This document shows, one piece after another, positions 32,423 through 40,063 of a stretch of 64,000 nt of DNA. The first letter of the stretch is position 1; each line of letters starts with the position of its first letter. The notes beneath the pieces were generated by a model. That model was given only the letters and a program-made list of their open reading frames with translations, made no database searches and was not told the origin of the DNA. Made by a program: the position numbers and the translations under genes. This stretch comes from JACCZR01 sp035296565 (GTDB taxonomy: Bacteria; Actinomycetota; Thermoleophilia; Solirubrobacterales; Thermoleophilaceae), in assembly GCA_035296565.1 (NCBI GenBank), contig DATHAQ010000041.1, positions 124,001-188,000 on the forward strand, in the 5' to 3' direction.

Positions 32423-33361
32423 GTGAAGGCCCTGGTGATCGAGGACGGCGCGCTGTCGCTGGCCGACCGCCCGGACCCCGAGCCCGGCACCGGCGAGGTG
32501 CTCGTAAGGGTGCGAGGTGCAGGGATAAACGGCGCCGACATGCTCCAGCGGCGCGGCCGCTATCCCGCGCCGCCGGGCTCTCCGCAGGACATCCCAGGCC
32601 TGGAGCTGGCCGGCGAGGTGGTGGGCCGGGGGCCGGGCGCCGAGCGCTTCTCCGAGGGTGATCGCGTGACGGCCATCGTGGGCGGCGGCGGCCAGGCGGA
32701 GCTCTGCACGGTCCACGAACGTGGGGCGATGCCGCTCCCCGGCGCGCTGGACTGGCCCGCCGCCGGGGGCTTCGCCGAGGTCTTCACGACCGCCCACGAC
32801 GCGCTGTTCAGCCAGGCCGGGCTCGAGCCCGGCGAGCGACTGCTGGTGCATGGCGGGGCCGGGGGAGTGGGGACCGCGGCGGTCCAGCTGGGCAGCGCCT
32901 GCGGCGCCCGGGTGACCGCGACGGTGCGCCGCGAGGAGGCCCGGCCGGAGGTGGAGCGCCTGGGCGCCACTACGATCGACCCCGAGGGCTTCGGCGAGCA
33001 CGGGCCGTTCGACGTGATCCTCGAGCTGGTGGGGGCTCCCAACCTGGGGGCCAACCTGAGCGCTCTGGCCACCGCGGGCCGAATCGTGGTGATCGGCATC
33101 GGCGCCGGCGCCAAGGGGGAGATCAACCTGGCCGCTCTGATGGGAACGCGCGGCCGCATCATGGGCTCGACGCTGCGCTCGCGCCCCCTGGAGGAGAAGG
33201 CGCTCGCGATGCGCCTGGTGGAGCGCCACGTCCTGCCCCTGGTGGAGTCCGGCGCGGTGAGGGTGCCGGTCGCCGAGACGTTCGGGTTGGCTGACGCCGA
33301 GGCGGCCTACGACCGCTTCGCCGAGGGCGGCAAGATAGGCAAGATCGTCCTCACGCCCTAG
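32423..33361 (+). CDS. Zinc-independent quinone oxidoreductase (MDR superfamily)
   Basis: 312 residues. The NAD(P)-binding motif HGGAGGVGTAAVQLGSACGA is near residue 140, and the family start RVRGAGINGADMLQRRGRYP is typical of QOR/PIG3-type proteins. Zinc-binding residues of alcohol dehydrogenases are absent. The expected reaction is NADPH-dependent reduction of quinones or enals. GTG at 32423. It ends 4 bases inside the convergent TetR gene. Confidence 0.88.
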   Translation: MKALVIEDGALSLADRPDPEPGTGEVLVRVRGAGINGADMLQRRGRYPAPPGSPQDIPGLELAGEVVGRGPGAERFSEGDRVTAIVGGGGQAELCTVHERGAMPLPGALDWPAAGGFAEVFTTAHDALFSQAGLEPGERLLVHGGAGGVGTAAVQLGSACGARVTATVRREEARPEVERLGATTIDPEGFGEHGPFDVILELVGAPNLGANLSALATAGRIVVIGIGAGAKGEINLAALMGTRGRIMGSTLRSRPLEEKALAMRLVERHVLPLVESGAVRVPVAETFGLADAEAAYDRFAEGGKIGKIVLTP

Positions 33362-33948
33362 GCGCGCAGGCCGTCGAGCAGCCCCAGCAGGGACGGCTCG
33401 ACCTCGCGCCGCGCCGCCTCGGGGTCATCGGCGTTGGCGATCACCATCGCCGCCTCGCCGAGGGCGCCCAGCATCAGGTGGGCGAGCGGCTTGACCGGCT
33501 GGGGCCGCAGGCTGCCCGCGTCCATCGCCCCCTGCAGGCCGGCCATCACCAGGCCGAGGCCGTAGCGCTCGTCGATCTCGCGCCACTCGGCCCAGCCCAG
33601 CACCGACGGTGCCTCCAGCAGCACGATGCGTGCCAGCCGCGGGTCGGTGCAGGCGTCCAGGAAGCTGCCGACTCCGGTGGTCAGGCCCGCCAGGGGATCC
33701 TCGGCGGCGGCCTCGGCCAGCTGCGCGGCGATGGCGGCGGTGAGCTCGCCCTCCATCTGCTCGTGGACGCCGCGGAAGAGGTCCTTCTTGTCCGCGAAAT
33801 GGTGGTAGAGGGCGCCGCGGGTGACCCTGGCGCGCTGGACGATCTCCTCGGTGCCCACCGCCGCATAGCCGCGCTCGGAGAACAGCTCCCGCGCGGCGGC
33901 GAGCAGCGCCGCGCGCGTCCCCTCCGTCTGCTCCTCCCTCCGGCTCAC
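33358..33948 (-). CDS. TetR-family transcriptional regulator
   Basis: 196 residues. The N-terminal helix-turn-helix is canonical: AALLAAARELFSERGYAAVG, then TRGALYHHFADKKDLF. The C-terminal ligand domain is unremarkable. It faces the thioesterase-hydrolase ORF across a 66-base gap that holds a perfect palindrome, so it probably represses that operon and itself; the quinone oxidoreductase gene converges on it. The ligand is unknown, perhaps a fatty acyl or related compound given the neighbours. Confidence 0.88.
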   Translation of the reverse strand: MSRREEQTEGTRAALLAAARELFSERGYAAVGTEEIVQRARVTRGALYHHFADKKDLFRGVHEQMEGELTAAIAAQLAEAAAEDPLAGLTTGVGSFLDACTDPRLARIVLLEAPSVLGWAEWREIDERYGLGLVMAGLQGAMDAGSLRPQPVKPLAHLMLGALGEAAMVIANADDPEAARREVEPSLLGLLDGLRA

Positions 33949-33976
33949 GTCGTGAACCGGACCCTACGGGTGGTCC

Positions 33977-34007
33977 TTGACGTACATGCTGTCTGTATGT
34001 TACATAC
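33977..34007 (+). promoter_or_regulatory. Promoter with palindromic TetR-type operator
   Basis: A -35-like TTGACG (33977-33982) is followed at 17 bases by TTACAT (34000-34005). The perfect palindrome GTATGT-T-ACATAC (33995-34007) overlaps the -10 region and is immediately before the ATG at 34015, as expected for a TetR operator. An additional GTACATGCTGTCTGTATG arm precedes it. Confidence 0.6.
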
Positions 34008-34014
34008 TAGCTGT

Positions 34015-35409
34015 ATGCCAACGCGAGCCGAGGTCATCCGCGAGTTCGTTCCCGCCTCCCCGTTCGCCGGGGAGCTGGCGCTGCGCCTCGAGCACGCGGC
34101 CGACGACGAGGCCGTCCTGGTGTTGCCCTTCCGCCCGGGCCTGGCGACGATGAGCGACGTCGTCCACGGGGGCGCGATCAGCACGCTCATAGACACCGCC
34201 GGCATGGCCGCCGCCTGGGCGAACGACACCGAGCCCGAGGCCCTGGCCGGCTCGACGGTCGGCCTCACCGTCGACTTCCTGGCCGCCGCCCGCGGCAGCG
34301 ACCTCACCGCCCGTCCCCGTGTGCTGCGCCGCGGCCGCTCCCTGTGCTTCTGCGAGATCGACGTCACCGACGCCGAGGGCGAGCCGGTGGCCAAGGGCCT
34401 GATGACCCACCGCTACGGCGAGGAGCGCAGCCCGAGCGCTGGTCGGGCGAGCACCGAAGCTCAACCCCATAGCGCGGAGCGCAGCCCGAGCGCTGGTCGG
34501 GGAGCACCGGAGCTCAACCCAAATGAGGAGGACCTGATGGACGACAGGGGACGTTGGCGCGCCGCCCAGCTGGGCGAGCGCGGCGAGGTGCAGACCGGCC
34601 TGGGGCCGATCCGGTACTTCAGCGCGGGCGAAGGCCCGACGGTGGTGCTCGTGCACGGCCTGCTGGTGAACGCCAACCTGTGGCGCAAGGTGGTCCCGCA
34701 GCTCGCCGAAGCAGGCCTGCGCGCCGTGACCCTCGAGCTGCCGCTGGGCTCACACGAGCGCCCGGCCCGCACCGGGGCCGAGGTCTCCCCGGGCACGGTC
34801 GCCGCGGCGATCCTCGAGACGATCGAGGAGCTGGGGCTGGAGGACGTGACGCTCGTCGGCAACGACACCGGCGGCGCTCTGTGCCAGCTCGCGGTCACGA
34901 CCAAGGCCGACCGCATCGGCCGCCTGGTGCTGACCTCGTGCGACTATCGCGACAACTTCCCGCCCAAGGCCTTCTCCTATTTCAAGCTCCTGGCCCGGGC
35001 GCCGGGCGCGATCCCGCCGCTGCTCGCCCCGGTGCGCATCCGCAAGCTGCGGCGCGTCCCGCTTGCCTTCGGCTGGCTGGCCAAGCGGCCGATCGATCCC
35101 CAGGCCGAGGACTCCTACATCCTCCCTACGCTCACCGACCGCGAGGTCCGCAACGACCTGACGCGCTTCCTGCGCAAGATGGACAAGCGCGACACGCAGC
35201 GGGCTGCCGACCTGCTGGGCGGCTTCGGGAAGCCGGCCCTGATCGCCTGGTCGAAGGAGGATCGCTTCTTCCCGCCCGAGCACGCGGTGGCGCTCGCCGA
35301 GGACCTCGGCGGCGCGCGCGTGGAGTGGATCGAGGACAGCTACACCTTCTCGGCCGAGGACCAGCCGGAGCGCGTCGCCGAGCTCGTCGGCGGCTTCGCC
35401 CGCGAGTGA
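34015..35409 (+). CDS. PaaI-like thioesterase joined in frame to alpha/beta hydrolase
   Basis: A 464-residue open frame. Residues 1-135 are a hotdog-fold PaaI-type thioesterase (DVVHGGAISTLIDTAGMAAA contains the HGG catalytic region, and GSTVGLTVDFLAAARGSDL). Residues from about 175 are an alpha/beta hydrolase (VVLVHGLLVNANLWRKV, nucleophile-position motif LVGNDTGGALCQLAV). The linker (ERSPSAGR twice) is made of two in-frame copies of repeat family B with no stop. A strong ribosome site (GAGGAGGA, 34525-34532) precedes an in-frame ATG at 34537 (MDDRGRWRAAQ), so the hydrolase can start separately. Either a true fusion or an operon whose first stop was lost through repeat insertion. The hydrolase elbow GNDTGG has Asp instead of Ser, typical of haloalkane dehalogenase-like proteins. 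Confidence 0.75.
   Translation: MPTRAEVIREFVPASPFAGELALRLEHAADDEAVLVLPFRPGLATMSDVVHGGAISTLIDTAGMAAAWANDTEPEALAGSTVGLTVDFLAAARGSDLTARPRVLRRGRSLCFCEIDVTDAEGEPVAKGLMTHRYGEERSPSAGRASTEAQPHSAERSPSAGRGAPELNPNEEDLMDDRGRWRAAQLGERGEVQTGLGPIRYFSAGEGPTVVLVHGLLVNANLWRKVVPQLAEAGLRAVTLELPLGSHERPARTGAEVSPGTVAAAILETIEELGLEDVTLVGNDTGGALCQLAVTTKADRIGRLVLTSCDYRDNFPPKAFSYFKLLARAPGAIPPLLAPVRIRKLRRVPLAFGWLAKRPIDPQAEDSYILPTLTDREVRNDLTRFLRKMDKRDTQRAADLLGGFGKPALIAWSKEDRFFPPEHAVALAEDLGGARVEWIEDSYTFSAEDQPERVAELVGGFARE
34422..34520 (+). repeat. Repeat family B, two in-frame tandem copies inside a coding region
   Basis: Copies at 34422-34468 and 34476-34520, period 54 bases, each GGAGCGCAGCCCGAGCGCTG followed by GTCGG and AGCACCG-AGCTCAACCC. 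They encode ERSPSAGR-type peptide and read open in the thioesterase frame. Confidence 0.85.
34537..35409 (+). CDS. Internal start: alpha/beta hydrolase, dehalogenase-like
   Basis: Alternative, separately initiated product of the same frame, 290 residues. The ribosome site GAGGAGGA lies 5 bases before the ATG. The hydrolase motifs include VVLVHGLLVNANLWRKV, an Asp nucleophile position in GNDTGGAL, a predicted cap domain, and IAWSKEDRFFPPEHAVALAE followed by a YTFSAEDQPERVAE end. This product is likely the main hydrolase form, whatever happens to the upstream thioesterase. The stop overlaps the next gene's GTG (GTGA), so the SnoaL-like gene is coupled to it. Confidence 0.6.
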   Translation: MDDRGRWRAAQLGERGEVQTGLGPIRYFSAGEGPTVVLVHGLLVNANLWRKVVPQLAEAGLRAVTLELPLGSHERPARTGAEVSPGTVAAAILETIEELGLEDVTLVGNDTGGALCQLAVTTKADRIGRLVLTSCDYRDNFPPKAFSYFKLLARAPGAIPPLLAPVRIRKLRRVPLAFGWLAKRPIDPQAEDSYILPTLTDREVRNDLTRFLRKMDKRDTQRAADLLGGFGKPALIAWSKEDRFFPPEHAVALAEDLGGARVEWIEDSYTFSAEDQPERVAELVGGFARE

Positions 35410-35816
35410 GCGAGGCCGAGGGCTTCACGCGCCGCTTCGGCGAGGCGTGGGCCACGTCCAGCGGCGAGCGGCTGGCGGGGCTGCTCACCGAGGACGTCCA
35501 CCTGGCACAGTCGCTAATGCGCGAGGTGCACGGCCGCGACGCGGCGCGCCGGGCCTTCGACGAGCTCTTCGCGCTGGTGCCCGACCTGCGCAGCCAGGTC
35601 CGCCGCTCGGGGCCCACGGCCGACGGCGTGCTGATCGAGCACCGAATGACCGCGACGCTCGGCCGCCGTCCGTACTCCTGGGACGTGGTCGACCGCATCC
35701 TCCTGGAGGACGGCTTGGCCCGGGAGCGGATCGCGCACTTCGACCCGCTCCCGGTGCTGGCTCAGCTGTTGCGCAGCCCGGGACGCATCCCGGCCGCGCT
35801 GAAGCTGCTGCGTTAG
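35406..35816 (+). CDS. SnoaL/NTF2-like small protein
   Basis: 136 residues. The NTF2-like fold is suggested by GFTRRFGEAWATSSGERLAGLL at the start, HGRDAARRAFDELFALVPDL, and IEHRMTATLGRRPYSWDVVD strands. Members are small-molecule isomerases, hydratases or binding proteins. The GTG at 35406 overlaps the hydrolase stop (GTGA), giving an operon of thioesterase, hydrolase and this protein, all under the TetR-palindrome promoter. It ends 4 bases inside the convergent thiolase gene. Confidence 0.76.
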   Translation: MSEAEGFTRRFGEAWATSSGERLAGLLTEDVHLAQSLMREVHGRDAARRAFDELFALVPDLRSQVRRSGPTADGVLIEHRMTATLGRRPYSWDVVDRILLEDGLARERIAHFDPLPVLAQLLRSPGRIPAALKLLR

Positions 35817-36976
35817 TTGAGCCGCTCGACGAGCATGGCCTCGCCCTGCCCGCCGGCCACGCACATGGTCTCGAGGCCGATCGTCTTGTCGTCGGTCTCC
35901 AGCCCGTTGAGGAGCGTGGTCATGATGCGGGCGCCCGTCATGCCGAACGGGTGGCCGAGGGCGATGGCGCCGCCGTGCGGGTTCATCTTCTCCTCGGGGA
36001 TGTTGCACTCGGCCATGATCGGGATGACCTGGGCGGCGAACGCCTCGTTGAGCTCCACCGTGTCCACGTCCTCGATCGTCATGCCGGCGCGGTCGAGCAC
36101 CTTGCGGATGGCGCCGATGGGAGCCACGCCCATGATCTCCGGCTCCAGCGCCGCGGTCGCGGCGGTGATGATGCGGGCGCGGGGCTTGAGACCGAGCTCG
36201 TCGGCCTTCTCGCGCGACATGACGAGCGTGGCCGCCGCGCCGTCGTTGAGCGGGCACGAGTTGCCGGCGGTCACGCCGCCGCCGCCCTCGAAGGCCTCGG
36301 GCAGCTGAGAGAGCTTCTCGAGCGTGGACGAGGCGCGCGGACCGTCGTCCTTGACGACTTCGTTGCCCTCGGCGTCCTTGACGGGGACGATCTCGCGGTC
36401 GAAGAAGCCGTCTTCCTGGCTCCTCACGGCCAGCTCCTGCGAGCGCTGGGCGTACTTGTCCATGTCCGAGCGGCTGACCTCGTACTTCTTGGCCACGTTC
36501 ACCGCGGTGTCGCCCATCGCGATGTAGGCGTCCGGCTGGCCGTTGTTGCCCTGCAGCTTCTGGTTCTGGTCGGCCGCGCCGGCGGGCTCGGTGCGCTCGT
36601 TGAAGCGCGAGACCCACTCGAGGCCCGCGGCGATGTAGGTGTCGCCTTGGCCGGCCCCGATGTTGTTGGCGGCCTGCTTGATCGCCTCGAGCGACGACGC
36701 GCAGTAGCGCGACACGGTCACGCCGTTGACGGAGTCGGGCAGCTTGTCGGAGAGCAGCACCGAGATGCGGGCCACGTTGAAGGCCTGCAGGCCCTGGGGC
36801 ATTCCCACGCCGGCGATGACCTCCTCGACGGTCTCGGGGGCCACGTCTGGATTGCGCTCGAGGAGCTGGTCGAGGACGTAGGCGGTCGTGTCGTCGGGGC
36901 GAAGGCCGGCCAGCGAGCCCTTGAAGGCGCGGCCGATGGGAGTGCGGACGGTGTCCACGATCACTGCTTCGGGCAT
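35813..36976 (-). CDS. Acetyl-CoA C-acyltransferase (thiolase)
   Basis: 387 residues. Active-site Cys92 is in SRYCASSLEAIKQAA; the second catalytic pair is His in GGAIALGHPFGMTGAR and Cys in ETMCVAGGQGEAM. Full length, all motifs in place. It condenses or cleaves acyl-CoA chains in beta-oxidation or acetoacetyl-CoA synthesis. The ATG at 36976 has an AGGAGCACCTG ribosome-site region. No beta-oxidation partner is adjacent. A family B repeat lies upstream. Confidence 0.93.
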   Translation of the reverse strand: MPEAVIVDTVRTPIGRAFKGSLAGLRPDDTTAYVLDQLLERNPDVAPETVEEVIAGVGMPQGLQAFNVARISVLLSDKLPDSVNGVTVSRYCASSLEAIKQAANNIGAGQGDTYIAAGLEWVSRFNERTEPAGAADQNQKLQGNNGQPDAYIAMGDTAVNVAKKYEVSRSDMDKYAQRSQELAVRSQEDGFFDREIVPVKDAEGNEVVKDDGPRASSTLEKLSQLPEAFEGGGGVTAGNSCPLNDGAAATLVMSREKADELGLKPRARIITAATAALEPEIMGVAPIGAIRKVLDRAGMTIEDVDTVELNEAFAAQVIPIMAECNIPEEKMNPHGGAIALGHPFGMTGARIMTTLLNGLETDDKTIGLETMCVAGGQGEAMLVERLN

Positions 36977-37042
36977 GGGAACAGGTGCTCCTGAAGTTGC
37001 TTACGGGGCAGAGAGAGGGCCGAAAAGGCTAGAACCTACCGA

Positions 37043-37082
37043 GCGAGCGGTGCTCGGCCGACCAACGCTCGGCCTGCGCTCC
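37043..37082 (-). repeat. Dispersed repeat family B, inverted copy at 37.0 kb
   Basis: On the minus strand it reads GAGCGCAGGCCGAGCGTTGG then TCGGCCGAGCACCGCTCGCTC. It lies between the thiolase start and the egtD stop, both minus-strand genes. Confidence 0.6.
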
Positions 37083-37086
37083 GTCG

Positions 37087-38040
37087 TTACTCGGGCGCGG
37101 CCAGCGCGAGGGCGAACAGGCCCTCGTCGTCGCTGAACAGCCGCCGCAGGCGCAGGCTCGCGTCCCCCAAGGCCGACTCGATGTCGGTCCGGCGGAACTT
37201 GCACGAGATCTCGGTGCGCATCTCCTCGCCGGTCGCGAAGGCGACCTCCAGATCCGCCCCTGGGATCCGTACCCGGTGGTCGCACAGTGAGCGCAGGCGC
37301 ATCTCGATCCAGGACCTCTCGGCGTCGAAGAAGGCCACGTGCTCGAAGGCCTCGGTGTCGAAGTCGGCGCCGAGCTGCTCGTTGATGGCGCGCAGGACGT
37401 TGAGGTTGAACTCGGCCGTGACGCCGGCGGCGTCGTTGTAGGCGGCCTCGAGCACCGCGCGGTCCTTGAGCAGGTCCATGCCCAGCAGCAGGTGGTCGTT
37501 CGCGCCCATCTGCTCGCGCACGCGCGCGAGGAAGGAGGTCCGCTCGGACGGGTAGAGGTTGCCCACGGTGCCGCCCAGGAAGGCGATGAGGCGGCGCTCG
37601 CCGCCGGGCAGCTGCTCGAGGTCGCGGCCGAAGTCGCCGACCACGCCGTGCACGTCCATGCCCGGGAGGATGCGGTGGAGCTCCTCGGCGCACGCCTCGA
37701 CGACCGAGTCGTCGATGTCAAAGGGCACGTAGCGGTCGAGCCTCCCCGCACCCGCCATGGCGTAGAGCAGCGCGCGCGTCTTGGAGGCGACCCCCGAACC
37801 CAGCTCGACCAGCTCCTCGGCCCCGGACTCCTCCACGATGACCGGCGCGTAGCGGTTGAGGATCGAGCGTTCGGCGCGGGCGGGGTAGTACTCGGGCTGG
37901 GCCGTGATGCGGTCGAAGAGCTCCGAGCCGCGCGCGTCGTAGAACAGCTTGGGCGGCAGCTCCTTGCGCTTGCGGGTCAGGCCCGCGCGCACTGTCTCGG
38001 CCAGGTCGGCCTCGACGCCGTGGCGCTCGATGGTGATCAC
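37087..38040 (-). CDS. egtD: L-histidine N-alpha-methyltransferase (EgtD)
   Basis: 317 residues, normal length. It carries GLTRKRKELPPKLFYDARGS and FDRITAQPEYYPARAERSIL, the substrate-binding start of EgtD, and the SAM site LVELGSGVASKTRALLYAM. It makes trimethylhistidine (hercynine), the first step of ergothioneine synthesis. GTG at 38040 overlaps the egtB stop (GTGA), so it is translated behind egtB. egtA and egtC are not adjacent. Confidence 0.94.
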   Translation of the reverse strand: MITIERHGVEADLAETVRAGLTRKRKELPPKLFYDARGSELFDRITAQPEYYPARAERSILNRYAPVIVEESGAEELVELGSGVASKTRALLYAMAGAGRLDRYVPFDIDDSVVEACAEELHRILPGMDVHGVVGDFGRDLEQLPGGERRLIAFLGGTVGNLYPSERTSFLARVREQMGANDHLLLGMDLLKDRAVLEAAYNDAAGVTAEFNLNVLRAINEQLGADFDTEAFEHVAFFDAERSWIEMRLRSLCDHRVRIPGADLEVAFATGEEMRTEISCKFRRTDIESALGDASLRLRRLFSDDEGLFALALAAPE

Positions 38041-39272
38041 GACGGCACATCCGATGCGCAGCGAAAGCCCGCGAAGATCTGACGCCGGTAGGGGAGATCC
38101 CAGTTGCGGAAGGTCGTGCGGGCCACCCGCGGCCGGGTGGCCCAGGAGCCGCCGCGCAGCACGCGGTAGGTGTCGCCGAAGAAGACCTCCGAGTACTCGC
38201 GGTAGGGGCCGTGGCGGAAGCCGGGATAGCCCTCGAAGCGGCTCGAGGTCCATTCCCAGGCATCGCCCAGCATCCCCAGGGCGCCGGTTTCGGAGGCGGC
38301 GCGAGCGGGCTTGGGCCCGAACGCGAGCTGGTCGAGGTTGGCCTCGGCGTGCTCGGTGCCCAGGGCGGCGCGCTCCCACTCGGCCTCGGTGGGCAGCCTG
38401 CGCCCGGCCCAGCGCGCGAAGGCGTCGGCCTCGTACCAGGAGACGTGCATCACCGGCAGGTTGGGGTCCAGCGGCTCCACGCGGTCGAAGCGCCGCTCCT
38501 CGCCGTGCTCGGTCCAGTAGCGGGGCCGCTCGAGGCCGCGGCTCCGGACCCATTTCCAGCCCTCGGGGTCCCAGACCTCCTCCCAGCGGTAGCCGCCGTC
38601 CTCCACGAACTCGGCGAAGCCGGCGTTGGTCACCGGGCGCGCGTCGAGCTCGTAGGCGGGCAGCTCGACGTCGTGGGCGGGAAGCTCGTTGTCGTAGGCG
38701 AACTCCGGTCCCCGCGCGCCCAGGACGAACGGGCCCGCGGGGATCGCCACGCGCGGAGGTGTGGTTACCACGCCCGACCAGTCCTGCTCGCGCTCGGGGG
38801 CGTAGGTCCCCGGCTCGGCGAGCTGGAGCGTCTGCAGCATGGTCTCACCGTGCTGGTGCTCGTGCTGGAGCACCATCTCGACGAGGTAGGGCTCGGACCG
38901 ATCGAGCACCGCCAGCGTCCGCTCGCGCACGCCGTCGAGGAAGCGCATCGCGTCATCCATGCGCAGGTAGGGCATCGTGCCGCGGTCCGCGCGCGGGGTC
39001 TCGCACGCGTCGTAGACCTGGAGCAGGTCGGGGTGCAGCGGCTCCATGCCGGCCTGGCCGCAGAGCCACAGCTCCTCGAAGGCGGCGATGTGCCCGAGGT
39101 CCCACACCAGCGGGCTGTTGAGCGGGTCGTGGACCCGGTTCAGGTCACGCTCGTCGACGCCGTCCACCAGCGCGAGGGTCCGCTCGCGCGCCTCGGCCAG
39201 GAGGTCGCCGAAGTCCTCGGGCAGCGCGTCGGCCCCTCCAGGGGGCAGGGTGTCGCTCTTGTGAGGCGCCAT
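38037..39272 (-). CDS. egtB: Hercynine oxygenase (EgtB)
   Basis: 411 residues. The N-terminal DinB-like domain has the iron ligands HIAAFEE (His61) and HEHQHGE (His137, His141). The C-terminal FGE-sulfatase domain ends GDTYRVLRGGSWATRPR, which belongs to the formylglycine-generating fold. It uses O2 and iron to join sulfur from cysteine or gamma-glutamylcysteine to hercynine. First gene of the pair with egtD. No egtC-like hydrolase lies in the window; a gamma-glutamyltranspeptidase is encoded at 56.3 kb but is not an egtC substitute on this evidence. Confidence 0.95.
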   Translation of the reverse strand: MAPHKSDTLPPGGADALPEDFGDLLAEARERTLALVDGVDERDLNRVHDPLNSPLVWDLGHIAAFEELWLCGQAGMEPLHPDLLQVYDACETPRADRGTMPYLRMDDAMRFLDGVRERTLAVLDRSEPYLVEMVLQHEHQHGETMLQTLQLAEPGTYAPEREQDWSGVVTTPPRVAIPAGPFVLGARGPEFAYDNELPAHDVELPAYELDARPVTNAGFAEFVEDGGYRWEEVWDPEGWKWVRSRGLERPRYWTEHGEERRFDRVEPLDPNLPVMHVSWYEADAFARWAGRRLPTEAEWERAALGTEHAEANLDQLAFGPKPARAASETGALGMLGDAWEWTSSRFEGYPGFRHGPYREYSEVFFGDTYRVLRGGSWATRPRVARTTFRNWDLPYRRQIFAGFRCASDVPS

Positions 39273-39293
39273 GGGCGGGGCGTTGTGCCCAGC

Positions 39294-39500
39294 CTAGTCA
39301 GTCACGCGATCCACCAGGAACGAGATCCTCACCAGGGCGCGCCATTCGTCGAGATTGGCGCCCCGCAGCCCGGTCGAGACCACGTCCACCGCCTTCACGT
39401 TGCGCAGCGACTGGCGGGCCTCGTCGAGCGCCGCCTGAACCGCCGCGTCGGAGCTCTCCGTCGAGCTTCCCACCACCTCGATGATCTTCGTCACGGCCAT
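39294..39500 (-). CDS. Dodecin
   Basis: 68 residues, the full size of dodecins. AVTKIIEVVGSSTESSDAAVQAAL is the family start, with DEWRALVRISFLVDRVTD closing the sheet; the flavin-binding Trp is in DEW. The 12-mer stores flavin or CoA. Monocistronic, between egtB and the divergent membrane gene. Confidence 0.92.
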   Translation of the reverse strand: MAVTKIIEVVGSSTESSDAAVQAALDEARQSLRNVKAVDVVSTGLRGANLDEWRALVRISFLVDRVTD

Positions 39501-39550
39501 GCGGGAGCCACCTTTCGCTCTCTTCCTCGGGAGTGTAAGTTTGGCGTGAG

Positions 39551-40063
39551 GTGGAGGCGAGCGCGGAGAAGGGGGAGTCGAAGGCCTATCTCAGCCCGTC
39601 GAGGCTGACGGCCGCCGAGCTCGCCGGGATGGTCGCCGCGGTCATCTTCGGTATCTCGCTGTTCCTGCCCTGGTTCTCGACCAGCAGCAATCCCAACTCG
39701 ATCATCACCTCGGCCCAGCCGGACATCGGGCCCAACAGCACGGGCTCGGCCTGGGACGTCTATCCCTGGGCGAAGTGGGCATTCCTGGCCGCCGTGATCG
39801 CGCCGTTCATCCTGGCCTGGATAGTCATGCGCGGGCACAAGCTCGGCTGGAAGCCGGGCGAGGTGACGATGATCGTGGGGATCACCGCGTTCATCCTCGT
39901 GCTCTGCAACGGGATCATTCTCGGCGCCCCCGAGCAGAAGATCGAGATCAGCCTCAACTACGGCTACCTCATCGCACTGCTGAGCTCGCTGGCCATGGCG
40001 ATCTGCGGCTTCATTCGCCAGGCCTACTACGTGGACGCCAAGAAACCGCCCGGCACCATTTGA
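39551..40063 (+). CDS. Membrane protein of unknown function, coupled to glpX
   Basis: 170 residues with about four hydrophobic segments (AAELAGMVAAVIFGISLFLPW, AFLAAVIAPFILAWIVMRG, VTMIVGITAFILVLCNGIIL, GYLIALLSSLAMAICGFIRQA). I do not recognise a family. A hydrophilic loop with Ser/Asn-rich sequence follows the first helix. GTG start; its stop overlaps the TTG of glpX (TTGA), which is curious for a gluconeogenic enzyme and suggests coexpression. Confidence 0.66.
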   Translation: MEASAEKGESKAYLSPSRLTAAELAGMVAAVIFGISLFLPWFSTSSNPNSIITSAQPDIGPNSTGSAWDVYPWAKWAFLAAVIAPFILAWIVMRGHKLGWKPGEVTMIVGITAFILVLCNGIILGAPEQKIEISLNYGYLIALLSSLAMAICGFIRQAYYVDAKKPPGTI

